Assembly: GCA_014384665.1 (NCBI GenBank)
Contig: JACNFI010000321.1
Span: 1-14,497 of the forward strand
DNA length: 14,497 bases
Reading direction: 5' to 3'
From: Candidatus Cloacimonadota bacterium
GTDB lineage: Bacteria; Cloacimonadota; Cloacimonadia; JGIOTU-2
Shown in pieces: positions 1 to 5,970 of the stretch. Both the position numbers and the translations under genes were made by a program. A model generated the notes under the pieces. That model did not search any database. It worked only from the letters and a program-made list of their open reading frames with translations, and was not told the origin of the DNA. Each line of letters opens with the position of its first letter. The stretch's first letter is position 1.

Positions 1-2
1 TT

Positions 3-848
3 TATGAAAATACTCGAGAATATACCCCATTAGAATCAGACTTAATAGATGAGGACTTCATTGGAATACGACTTGGAGATGTATCAGGTAACTGGGCTCC
101 AGATGTGAGAATGCCACTCACTCAAAAATCATCTCCGCCAGGGGCGGATCCTTCGGAAGAAGCAACTGAGATAGAAGCAAGCAACAACTCTACACTAAGA
201 ATTCCAGTAGTGATAGATGAAGTGAATGCGATTGAGGGTATTGATATTATCATTGCATTTAGTCCAGAGGTATTAAAATTAACAGGATTAAGTCTAAATG
301 AAGGAATTCTTGAAGACAACAATTATGGAGTAGAAACTAATCTTGAGGAAGTTGGTCAAGGTATAATGGTAATTTATGCACAGAAAGATTTAGTATCAGA
401 AACAGGAATAGTTGCATTTATAGAATTTGATATAATAGGAATTGAAGGTAGCAAATCAGAAATATACTTCACCAAGTTTGATGTGAATGAGACAGACGCA
501 TCAGGAGGATTTAATCTAATAGATTCTGAAAGTAATGAAATAATTACACGAAGATTAGAAGTAAATGTGGTTCAACCTCTTCCAGATAAGTTCGCACTCT
601 ACCCAAATTATCCAAATCCGTTTAGAAACCATACTACAATCAGTTACGCTCTACCAGAAGCAACAAATGTTAAGATACAGATATACAATATTCGTGGTCA
701 GCTTGTAACAGAATTAGTAAATGGATTTGAAACTGCTGGAAGGAAGAAGATTGTATGGAACACAGAAGGCTATGCAAACGGAATCTATTTCTGTAATATT
801 TCCACAGAAAAGAATAATGAAAAGATTAAACTTTTATTGTTGAGGTAA
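3..848 (+). CDS. Secreted surface protein, 3' part: dockerin end, cohesin-like domain, T9SS-type C-terminal domain (5' partial)
   Basis: The frame is open from nucleotide 3, so the gene starts upstream of the window; a GTG at 105 is only an internal codon. Counting from nucleotide 3 (281 residues), residues 19-31 (FIGIRLGDVSGNW) look like the end of a dockerin-type repeat. Residues 37-58 are a linker. Residues about 60-185 (IPVVIDEV, EGIDIIIAFSPEVL, GIVAFIEFDI) have the strand pattern of a cohesin-like domain. Residues 197-281 (LYPNYPNPF, IYNIRGQLV, ANGIYF, final LLLLR) form a sorting/FlgD-like C-terminal domain. The family knowledge is that such proteins cross the outer membrane by type IX secretion and are anchored or released. 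The linker at 134-148 carries a GC-rich palindrome foreign to its AT-rich surroundings. Substrate and N-terminal domains are unknown. Confidence 0.85.
   Translation, partial: YENTREYTPLESDLIDEDFIGIRLGDVSGNWAPDVRMPLTQKSSPPGADPSEEATEIEASNNSTLRIPVVIDEVNAIEGIDIIIAFSPEVLKLTGLSLNEGILEDNNYGVETNLEEVGQGIMVIYAQKDLVSETGIVAFIEFDIIGIEGSKSEIYFTKFDVNETDASGGFNLIDSESNEIITRRLEVNVVQPLPDKFALYPNYPNPFRNHTTISYALPEATNVKIQIYNIRGQLVTELVNGFETAGRKKIVWNTEGYANGIYFCNISTEKNNEKIKLLLLR
134..148. repeat. Intragenic GC-rich palindrome in the dockerin/cohesin linker
   Basis: TCCGCC-AGG-GGCGGA is a perfect 6-bp inverted repeat with a 3-base loop, followed by a second small palindrome (CTTCGGAAG, 151-159). It encodes the Pro/Gly/Ser-rich stretch SSPPGADPSEE between two folded domains and is much richer in GC than its flanks. 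It is read here as a palindromic insertion tolerated in a linker. Confidence 0.6.
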
Positions 849-884
849 TGAAATACTGTTAGTGCCCGTCTGGATGCCTTTCTC

Positions 885-898
885 CCCGAGATATCGGG
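885..898. repeat. P1-family palindrome
   Basis: CCCGA-GATA-TCGGG is a 5-bp inverted repeat about 35 bases after the preceding stop codon. It matches the P1 units seen elsewhere in this window. It might act as a transcript-end hairpin, but no U-tract follows. Confidence 0.5.
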
Positions 899-931
899 AG
901 CCAAGACTGGCCAAGAGCAAAAAGTTCGTGC

Positions 932-1013
932 TTGCCACGTGAAATAACAAAAGAAAAAAAATGAGATAGGTGGACTAATGGACAAAATATTTCACGAGGT
1001 TAGTTCGTGGCAA
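932..1013. repeat. Two-step inverted repeat with P3 inner arms
   Basis: The outer arms TTGCCACG (932-939) and CGTGGCAA (1006-1013) are perfect complements. The inner arms GTGAAATA (939-946) and TATTTCAC (988-995) are also perfect. The loop is A-rich. No reading frame crosses it. The inner arms match the P3 motif found again at 1094-1117 and 14349-14398. Confidence 0.7.
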
Positions 1014-1040
1014 AAAAAGGATTTTCAGATGAAACATACA

Positions 1041-1063
1041 TGTCCCGAAGAAAAATCGGGACA
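1041..1063. repeat. P1-family palindrome
   Basis: TGTCCCGA (1041-1048) and TCGGGACA (1056-1063) form an 8-bp perfect stem with a 7-base A-rich loop. An ACCCCATTA half-site resembling P2 follows at once (1063-1071). Confidence 0.6.
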
Positions 1064-1082
1064 CCCCATTAAATAGGAAAAG

Positions 1083-1133
1083 ATTTAATCCCAGTGAAAT
1101 GATTAAAAAGATTTCACGGGACAGGCAGGGCAG
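1083..1133. repeat. Long dispersed repeat, copy 1 (P3 hairpin plus purine-rich tail)
   Basis: Bases 1083-1117 (35 bases) recur exactly at 14338-14372. Bases 1118-1133 (gggacaggcagggcag) recur exactly at 14408-14423. Here the two blocks are adjacent; in copy 2 they are separated by an extra palindrome. The repeat contains GTGAAAT (1094-1100) and ATTTCAC (1111-1117), a 7-bp stem with a 10-base loop. Together with the palindromes at 885-1063 it fills the gene-free stretch 849-1193. Confidence 0.85.
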
Positions 1134-1193
1134 TCAAAGGAGAATGAAAATTGGGGGAAGGAATGCACAGATCCCAATTGTTCCTAACAGGAT

Positions 1194-2555
1194 TTGATCC
1201 GCCAGCTCCGAAACGGAGTCGCGATAAATCGGGACTGGTATTGGGCGGTGGACAATATGGCGCTGACCTATTTGGCGGCAGGAGGAACTTTACATTTCTA
1301 CAACCTAACCGTCAGCACCAGCGGCTCGCCGGGAACGACCACTGCGCAGGGAAACCTTCACATCCACCACAACCTCGTCATCGGCTCCAACTCGGAGTTA
1401 GTGATGGGCGAAAACGAGCTTACCGTGGACGGCACTACTACCTATAATGGTCCCATCCAATATAGCAAAACAGAAAATCCAACAAACGGTGTAGCTGCAA
1501 CATTCACAGCCGGTGGAATGGATATATTGCAGATAACAGCTTTCGGCGGCGATATGGGCTACACGGAAACGGTTGTTAAGAAAGGCATGGTTTGTTCGGA
1601 TAATGCCTTTGGAAGCGGCTGCACAAACACACCGCTTTCAGCGAAACGGTATTTCAACATTACTCCAACCACTCCACAAACAGCCACAATACGCTTTAAT
1701 TATCTCTCCAATGAACTTAACGGACAAACGCACGGTTCCGGCATGAAAGTATATCATTGGAATTCTTCATCCAGTCAGTGGGAAGCTGTAGGAACTTATG
1801 TAAGCTCTGGTGGTGCGGGTACAATTGCTAATCCATATTATGTGGAATACTCTGGGCTATCCAGTTACTCACCTTTTGTGCTGGGCAGCGACGGTGACCC
1901 TTCACTTCCTGTTGAGCTTTCTTCCTTCACTGCAGAATTCGTGAACAATATTCCAACCTTGTATTGGACAACTCAATCTGAAACAGATAACATAGGCTGG
2001 TATGTGTATCGTAATAGTGATGATAACTTTTCCAATGCTGAAAAGGTATCAAATTTTATAGAAGGATATGGCACAACCTCAGAACCTCATAACTATATTT
2101 ATGAAGATGTGATTGGAAATGCTATACATGGAGATACTCTTTGGTATTGGCTCGAGAGTATAGATTTGGGTGGTGAGACTCATCACTATAATAAGACAGC
2201 AAAGTTAGTTGTTCCAGATGACTATGAACCTTCTGTCCCACCAGAACTTCCATTAAAAGTTGGGCTTTATCAGAACTGTCCGAATCCATTCAATTCAGCC
2301 CTGGCAAATACAAAGATATGCTTCTACCTTGGAGAAGGAACTAATGCTAATGTTGAGATCAAAGTATACAATGTGCGAGGTGAACTTGTAAAGAACATCT
2401 GGAATCAATATACAGAATTTGAGAAACACCCGGTTTCTGCTGTCTGGGATGGCTGTGATGAGAATGGAATATTACAGGCTTCTGGTCTCTACTTCTACAG
2501 AATGCGGGTTGATGGTAAGGATAAAGAGATAAAGAGGTTAATCCTCCTTCGTTAA
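1194..2555 (+). CDS. Surface/adhesin-like protein with T9SS-type C-terminal domain, probably 5'-truncated
   Basis: The frame is bounded upstream by TAA at 1185-1187. The first possible starts are TTG 1194 (no clear ribosome site) and ATG 1257 (GGTGG five bases upstream). No signal peptide is visible, unlike the two other complete proteins here with this kind of tail, and the first codons (1206-1235) run through palindromic repeat sequence, so the original 5' end is probably lost. From TTG, residues about 25-160 are Gly/Thr/Asn-rich beta-strand sequence. Residues 160-235 (ATIRFNYLSNELNG) are an autotransporter-like strand module. Residues 238-341 (LPVELSSFTA, PTLYWTTQSETDNIGWYVYR) are an Fn3-like domain common before sorting domains. 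Residues 356-453 (LYQNCPNPFN, VYNVRGELV, SGLYFYR, RLILLR) are the sorting domain. The 5' third is clearly richer in GC than the rest, suggesting a mosaic origin. It could be a remnant rather than a working gene. Confidence 0.7.
   Translation: MIRQLRNGVAINRDWYWAVDNMALTYLAAGGTLHFYNLTVSTSGSPGTTTAQGNLHIHHNLVIGSNSELVMGENELTVDGTTTYNGPIQYSKTENPTNGVAATFTAGGMDILQITAFGGDMGYTETVVKKGMVCSDNAFGSGCTNTPLSAKRYFNITPTTPQTATIRFNYLSNELNGQTHGSGMKVYHWNSSSSQWEAVGTYVSSGGAGTIANPYYVEYSGLSSYSPFVLGSDGDPSLPVELSSFTAEFVNNIPTLYWTTQSETDNIGWYVYRNSDDNFSNAEKVSNFIEGYGTTSEPHNYIYEDVIGNAIHGDTLWYWLESIDLGGETHHYNKTAKLVVPDDYEPSVPPELPLKVGLYQNCPNPFNSALANTKICFYLGEGTNANVEIKVYNVRGELVKNIWNQYTEFEKHPVSAVWDGCDENGILQASGLYFYRMRVDGKDKEIKRLILLR
1206..1235. 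repeat. Two palindromes at the 5' end of the reading frame
   Basis: CTCCG-AAA-CGGAG (1206-1218) is followed directly by GTCGCGAT-AA-ATCGGGAC (1218-1235; 7 of 8 pairs), a decayed P1 unit. They make up much of the apparent N-terminus of the downstream frame and mark the probable breakpoint of the truncated gene. Confidence 0.55.
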
Positions 2556-2560
2556 CCCGT

Positions 2561-2592
2561 CCTCCGCAGTCCCGAAAAAATCGGGACGGAGG
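2561..2592. repeat. P1-family hairpin just after the stop codon
   Basis: GTCCCGA (2569-2575) and TCGGGAC (2581-2587) pair around AAAAA. The stem is extended by CCTCC (2561-2565) and GGAGG (2588-2592) across a 3-base bulge. It lies 5 bases after the stop at 2555. The surroundings (cgtcctccgcagtcccga) match the unit at 10414-10460. It may protect or terminate the transcript, though no U-tract follows. Bases 2593-2750 hold nothing else I can name. Confidence 0.65.
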
Positions 2593-2752
2593 ATGGAAAC
2601 TTCGTAGGATAAATTTTGACGAGGTAGATTGATATAGAGTACTCGACTCCGCCAAGGTTTATAGACTTATTGAACGGATATGTTCATCCGTCTCCACAAT
2701 TAAAATGTAAGAATGAAATATTCTCGCTTATTTTATTTTATATGTATATTTC

Positions 2753-2814
2753 TTAGGAGAATAATTTGACAAAATATACTATACATAATTTTCTTGTTTA
2801 GGAAAATAATTTCC
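2753..2814 (+). promoter_or_regulatory. Candidate control region of the toxin-antitoxin pair
   Basis: TTAGGAGAATAATTT (2753-2767) and TTAGGAAAATAATTT (2798-2812) are direct repeats matching at 14 of 15 bases, 45 bp apart. The second contains GGAAA-ATAA-TTTCC (2801-2814). A TTGACA (2766-2771) lies at the end of the first copy, but no good -10 is found at normal spacing. Paired sites on the same helix face would suit the autorepression typical of toxin-antitoxin operons. This role is inference. Confidence 0.4.
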
Positions 2815-2840
2815 GCAGAAAATTATATAAAGGAGTTTAT

Positions 2841-3065
2841 ATGACATATTTAACAATACTTATGAAAGCTTTACCTTATAAAGCGCAAAAGGAGTTGATT
2901 GATTTTGCCGAATTTCTAAAAGCCAGATATTACAATAAAAAGAAAACTCAGAAATTAAAGTTTGATTGGGCAGGAGGATTAGAAAAATATAAAGATAAAT
3001 TTGAACCTGTTGAATTACAACATAAAATATCTGAATGGTGGGGTATAAATAATGTATCTCGCTGA
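2841..3065 (+). CDS. DUF2281-type antitoxin (VapB-like)
   Basis: A 74-residue protein starting at ATG 2841 behind a good ribosome site (AAGGAG ending at 2835). The N-terminal helix carries LPYKAQKELIDFAEFL (11-26), the usual opening of the DUF2281 family. The C-terminal part has FDWAGGLEKYKDKF (41-54) followed by VELQHKISEWW (57-67), the conserved tail of these proteins. The family is known as small antitoxins encoded just ahead of PIN-domain toxins. The tail is expected to wrap the toxin and the N-terminal part to bind operator DNA. The gene overlaps the toxin gene by 14 bases in another frame, which implies translational coupling. Confidence 0.8.
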   Translation: MTYLTILMKALPYKAQKELIDFAEFLKARYYNKKKTQKLKFDWAGGLEKYKDKFEPVELQHKISEWWGINNVSR

Positions 3066-3444
3066 TACAAATATCTTTCTGCATATTTTATTAAAAAAGG
3101 AAAAATATCAGCAAGTCCTAAATTTTCTAAAAGGGAATTATGAAATATATATTACTGAATTTTCTCTATATTCAATTTGTATCTTGCTAAGTAAATTAAA
3201 AGAATTTGATCTCTTGAATATTTTTGTTTCTGATATAATATCCTGTGATTTTATTACAATCATTGGTATTGAACCTGAAGAAATTAAGAAAATCGTTGAA
3301 ATTGAACGAAATTATAATTTGGATTTTGATGATGCATATCAATATTATATTGCTTTGAGAGAAGATATTACTATTGTGAGTTATGATAAAGACTTTGAAA
3401 AAACTCCAAAAGGTAGAAAAATTCCAGAACTAATTATCAGTTAA
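3052..3444 (+). CDS. PIN-domain ribonuclease toxin (VapC-like)
   Basis: A 130-residue single-domain protein, a normal length for VapC-type toxins. The acidic metal-binding residues of the PIN fold are visible: D5 in YLADTNIFL, E36 in ITEFSL, D93/D94 in LDFDDAYQYYIA, and D112/D114 in SYDKDFE. PIN toxins are Mg-dependent ribonucleases, often acting on tRNA or rRNA, and are held inactive by the co-encoded antitoxin. ATG 3052 lies inside the antitoxin gene, preceded by GGTGGGG (3037-3043). All catalytic positions seem intact, so the toxin is probably functional. The RNA target cannot be told from sequence. Confidence 0.85.
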   Translation: MYLADTNIFLHILLKKEKYQQVLNFLKGNYEIYITEFSLYSICILLSKLKEFDLLNIFVSDIISCDFITIIGIEPEEIKKIVEIERNYNLDFDDAYQYYIALREDITIVSYDKDFEKTPKGRKIPELIIS

Positions 3445-3539
3445 ACGATTTGCTGCGAATTTTTTAATATCAACTCTATTAATAAATAACAAACATTTGC
3501 AGGATCAAATCCCAAGCTTGTTTAGGCTCTTATAGACTC

Positions 3540-3565
3540 AACATCGACAAAATGTTGTCGATGTT
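3540..3565. terminator. Strong hairpin after the toxin-antitoxin pair
   Basis: AACATCGACAA (3540-3550) and TTGTCGATGTT (3555-3565) form an 11-bp perfect stem with an AATG loop, about 95 bases after the toxin stop. Only a short T-rich stretch follows (tgtaac), so it is a plausible but not textbook Rho-independent terminator. Confidence 0.45.
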
Positions 3566-3596
3566 TGTAACATACTGTTTAAATAAATAATGATTA

Positions 3597-3816
3597 AATC
3601 CGAAATTCGAATAACGAAATTCGAAACAATTTTCAAATTTTCAAAATTCAAATAACCAAAACAAGATTCCTGCCAGTCTGGGTCTCTGTTTAGGCTTAGC
3701 CAGTCTCGGCTTAGCCGAGCCTAGACGGACCTAGTCTGTCGGGGCTTGGCCCCGCCAAGACCGAATACATTGTTTTGAACATTTGAACATTCGGATTTTG
3801 AATTTATTTCGGATTT
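3597..3816. repeat. Inverted-repeat element with AT-rich arms and a GC-rich hairpin core
   Basis: AAATCCGAAAT (3597-3607) is repeated inverted at 3806-3816. TTCAAATTTTCAAAA (3632-3646) is repeated inverted at 3773-3787 with 14 of 15 bases matching. The arms are built from iterated CGAAATTC-like words. The core (about 3667-3764) is GC-rich and holds CTCGG-CTTAG-CCGAG and GGGGC-TTG-GCCCC hairpins plus GACGGAC-CTA-GTCTGTC. No reading frame is present. It resembles a miniature, non-autonomous repeat element. Confidence 0.6.
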
Positions 3817-3863
3817 GGAATTTCGAGTTTCGCATTTAAAATTTATCTATTTTTTTTACAACT

Positions 3864-3900
3864 GCCCCGCAGGGGCCACCTCTTCCGAGCAATGTCTCGG
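3864..3900. repeat. Two small GC-rich hairpins
   Basis: GCCCC-GCA-GGGGC (3864-3876) and CCGAG-CAATGT-CTCGG (3885-3900) lie side by side in an otherwise AT-rich spacer. The function is unknown. Confidence 0.5.
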
Positions 3901-3910
3901 ACGAGCCGTA

Positions 3911-3943
3911 GTATCTTATCAATAAAATTCGTGTTATTTTTGG
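3911..3943 (-). repeat. Inverted spacer repeat, copy A, segment 1
   Basis: The reverse complement matches 10470-10502 at 31 of 33 bases. Together with 4105-4205 it shows that the two gene-free regions, about 6 kb apart, share sequence in opposite orientation. Bases 3944-4104 between the segments are AT-rich, with iterated AAATATCAAAT words and no gene. Confidence 0.8.
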
Positions 3944-4104
3944 CAAGAAATTTTTATTCTGCCTTGAGACTCTTTTATAAAGGCTATTTAAATGACTAAT
4001 TACAAATTTCTAATTTCTAATAAAATTTCAAATATCAAATATCAAATAACAAATATAAAAGGATTGGTCTTCGGAGATTTTGTTTTTGCACGATTTGACA
4101 TTTA

Positions 4105-4205
4105 GGCTTTGTCATTTTATTTGACATTAGGAATTTGGATTTAGAAATTATTGGCTTTATTATTGATTAATATTCCCTGTTTGGTTCTGGCTTTGTCCAG
4201 GTTAG
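4105..4205 (-). repeat. Inverted spacer repeat, copy A, segment 2 (without P1 palindromes)
   Basis: The reverse complement aligns with 10075-10234 in four blocks: 4105-4135 with 10204-10234 (31/31), 4143-4152 with 10173-10182 (10/10), 4157-4190 with 10119-10152 (32/34), and 4193-4205 with 10075-10087 (13/13). Where the other copy carries two P1 palindromes and a 31-base insert, this copy has only 7, 4 and 2 bases. Confidence 0.85.
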
Positions 4206-4235
4206 GTCTATCCCGAATGTATTCGAGATAGACCT
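4204..4235. repeat. Long hairpin at the end of copy A
   Basis: AGGTCTATC (4204-4212) pairs with GATAGACCT (4227-4235), then after one mismatch CGAAT pairs with ATTCG around GT. This gives 14 pairs in a 32-base element sitting exactly where the similarity to the other copy ends. Confidence 0.6.
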
Positions 4236-4261
4236 TAAACAGCTAAAGAAAGACCTAAAAG

Positions 4262-4298
4262 AGAGACCTTCAAGATTTTCTAAACCTTGAAGGTCTCT
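4262..4298. terminator. 13-bp perfect hairpin, possible bidirectional terminator
   Basis: AGAGACCTTCAAG (4262-4274) and CTTGAAGGTCTCT (4286-4298) are perfect complements around an 11-base AT-rich loop, followed by a T-rich stretch (acctttactttt). It would insulate the downstream nuclease gene from upstream transcription. It could equally be another dispersed palindrome. Confidence 0.45.
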
Positions 4299-4346
4299 AC
4301 CTTTACTTTTATAAAAATATATTTAGACGGCAAAACACTTAAAATA

Positions 4347-4374
4347 TTGACTCCCAAAAATCAATTTCTAAAAT
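4347..4374 (+). promoter_or_regulatory. Candidate sigma70-like promoter of the nuclease gene
   Basis: TTGACT (4347-4352) and TAAAAT (4369-4374) are separated by 16 bases, giving a leader of roughly 40 bases before ATG 4423. The background is very AT-rich, so chance matches are common. Confidence 0.35.
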
Positions 4375-4422
4375 TTACATCAAAATAATTTATTTAGAAA
4401 ATCAAAAATTTTAAAGTATAAA

Positions 4423-5691
4423 ATGAAAAAGTTAAAATTTGTTTTATTTATTATTTTACTATTAATCTCAAATCTCTATTCAAACACAAATTTCCGAGTT
4501 ATTACTTACAATGCTTTAAAATTTCCCAGCGAGAACGGAGCTGGCCGCTTATCTTATTTCCAAACTGTTTTTCAAGAATCTGAACCTGATATTCTAATGA
4601 CACAAGAAATTGAAAACGAAGATGGAGCGGATATGCTTCTTACAACTCTAAATGCAAACGGAATACAATATGCACGAGCTGAGTTTGTACTCACAGATAC
4701 ATTTTATACAGCTAATATGCTTTTTTATAAAACTTCAATAGCAACTCTTATTTCACAGGATATAATTGAAACTCCAAGACGCGATATTGCTGAATATGTA
4801 ATTTTTATTGATGGTAATCCAATTCGTTTTTATAGTTGCCATTTAAAGGCTTGTAACACCCCAGAAGACGAACAAAAAAGATTGGAAGAAATTACCTGCT
4901 TAAGAAACCATCTTAATAATTTGGAAGAAGGAACAGAGTTTATAATTGTCGGTGATATGAATTTTTATACAAGTTCTGAACCTGCATATCAAAAGATAAT
5001 TGCAGATGAAGGCAATAACATTGGAAGAGGACAAGATTTATCAGACCAGGTAGGAAACTGGCATGAAAATTATGCTTTTAGAGAAGTCCACTCACAATCT
5101 TCAAGGGTAAACTTTTTTGGTGGAGGGGCTGGAGGAGGGTTAGATGATAGATTTGATTTTATCTTCAGTTCTTATGAAATTAATAATGACAGCGGAATTG
5201 AATATATAGATAGCAGTCTCACATATTTTGGTAATGATGGAAATCATTTTAATCAATCTGTGAATGATAGCACTAATGCAGCTGTCCCAGACAGTGTTGC
5301 TGATGCTCTTTATTATGCTTCTGACCATCTTCCGGTATTTGCGTATTTTGTTAGTTTGGATACACTATGCACAATTGATGAAAGGTGCAATCCAAATTCT
5401 GAATTTTCTTTAAAGGTTTTTCCAAACCCTTTTTGTAATGATATTAAAATTGAACTTTACTATGATAACAATAATTTGACAAAAATTTCAAAAATCAATA
5501 TTTGTAATATTAAAGGACAACTCGTAAAAAAATTTCAATCCCCAATTTACTCGGGGACAAAAAGCAAAAATATTATTGAATGGAATGGAAAAGATAACTT
5601 GGGCTACAAAATAAAAAATGGCATTTATTTCATAAAAATTATTAACAATAATAAATTATTAGGAGCCAAAAAAATTGTAAAATTAGAATAA
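4423..5691 (+). CDS. Secreted endonuclease/exonuclease/phosphatase-family protein with T9SS-type C-terminal domain
   Basis: A 422-residue protein with a signal peptide (residues 1-20: Lys-rich start, hydrophobic core, likely cut after NLYS). The EEP-fold domain spans about 22-308 with its active-site set in order: N30 (TYNA), E62 (TQEIE), H140 (SCHLKA), D178 and N180 (GDMN), D245 (RFDFIF) and D301/H302 (SDHLPV). The family cleaves phosphodiester bonds with Mg, as in DNase I-like nucleases and some phosphatases or sphingomyelinases; the exact substrate cannot be fixed. Residues 327-422 (FSLKVFPNPF, ICNIKGQLV, KNGIYFIK) form the sorting domain, so it is expected outside the cell or on its surface. 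The ribosome site before ATG 4423 is weak. A P1-like palindrome lies within the sorting domain. The tRNA-Ala gene begins 13 bases after the stop. Confidence 0.85.
   Translation: MKKLKFVLFIILLLISNLYSNTNFRVITYNALKFPSENGAGRLSYFQTVFQESEPDILMTQEIENEDGADMLLTTLNANGIQYARAEFVLTDTFYTANMLFYKTSIATLISQDIIETPRRDIAEYVIFIDGNPIRFYSCHLKACNTPEDEQKRLEEITCLRNHLNNLEEGTEFIIVGDMNFYTSSEPAYQKIIADEGNNIGRGQDLSDQVGNWHENYAFREVHSQSSRVNFFGGGAGGGLDDRFDFIFSSYEINNDSGIEYIDSSLTYFGNDGNHFNQSVNDSTNAAVPDSVADALYYASDHLPVFAYFVSLDTLCTIDERCNPNSEFSLKVFPNPFCNDIKIELYYDNNNLTKISKINICNIKGQLVKKFQSPIYSGTKSKNIIEWNGKDNLGYKIKNGIYFIKIINNNKLLGAKKIVKLE
5539..5557. repeat. P1-like palindrome inside the nuclease coding sequence
   Basis: TCCCC (5539-5543) and GGGGA (5553-5557) flank a core almost identical to the P1 unit at 13252-13268: CCCC-A/G-ATTTACTCGGGG, one base different. 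It encodes SPIYSGT in a loop between two strands of the sorting domain, where extra residues would be tolerated, and keeps the frame. Confidence 0.6.
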
Positions 5692-5704
5692 AAAAAACCG
5701 TTGT

Positions 5705-5777
5705 GGGGAAGTAGCTCAGCTGGGAGAGCATCCCGTTCGCAGCGGGAAGGTCGAGGGTTCAAATCCCTTCTTCTCCA
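5705..5777 (+). tRNA. tRNA-Ala (anticodon CGC)
   Basis: A full cloverleaf of 73 bases: acceptor GGGGAAG/CTTCTCC, D stem GCTC/GAGC with loop AGCTGGGA, anticodon stem TCCCG/CGGGA with loop TTCGCAG, a 5-base variable region, and T stem GAGGG/CCCTT with loop TTCAAAT. The anticodon at positions 34-36 is CGC, reading GCG (Ala). The acceptor contains a G3-U70 pair, the known identity element of alanine tRNA, which supports the assignment independently. A73 is followed by CTA, so CCA is not encoded. A T-rich run (TATTTTTCTATA) follows and may end transcription. It may be co-transcribed with the nuclease gene. Confidence 0.95.
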
Positions 5778-5910
5778 CTATTTTTCTATATGATGTTCTA
5801 AATAGTAAAATAAATTTCTCGGGTTATAAATTATGAGTTAATCAAAACACTTTATATGCCAAATAAGTTTGATAGATATTATTATTTATTTTAACATAAT
5901 GTTATTTGTC

Positions 5911-5937
5911 TTGACAGAAATTTTTAATAAATAATTT
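5911..5937 (+). promoter_or_regulatory. Weak candidate promoter of the C25 peptidase gene
   Basis: A perfect TTGACA (5911-5916) is followed at a short 15-base spacing by TAATTT (5932-5937) in a run of A/T. The next gene starts at 5971 behind GGAGG (5960-5964). The -10 is uncertain. Confidence 0.3.
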
Positions 5938-5970
5938 TTTAATTAAATAAAATAAGATTGGAGGAAAGAC

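Noticed and set aside
1151..1447. 98-residue + strand frame overlapping the start of the 1194-2555 gene
   Set aside because: Its product is Arg/His/Pro-rich and looks like a frame shadow of the GC-rich stretch; the overlapping frame gives sensible beta-strand sequence.
2359..2655. Reverse-strand frame of 98 codons
   Set aside because: Antisense to the conserved sorting domain of the + strand gene, no ribosome site, no recognisable motif. The other reverse-strand frames (for example 785-985, 2860-3084, 9640-9867) are shadows for the same reasons.
5692..5970. tRNA-Ala as an attachment site for an integrated element
   Set aside because: No integrase gene and no visible second copy of the tRNA 3' end in the window.
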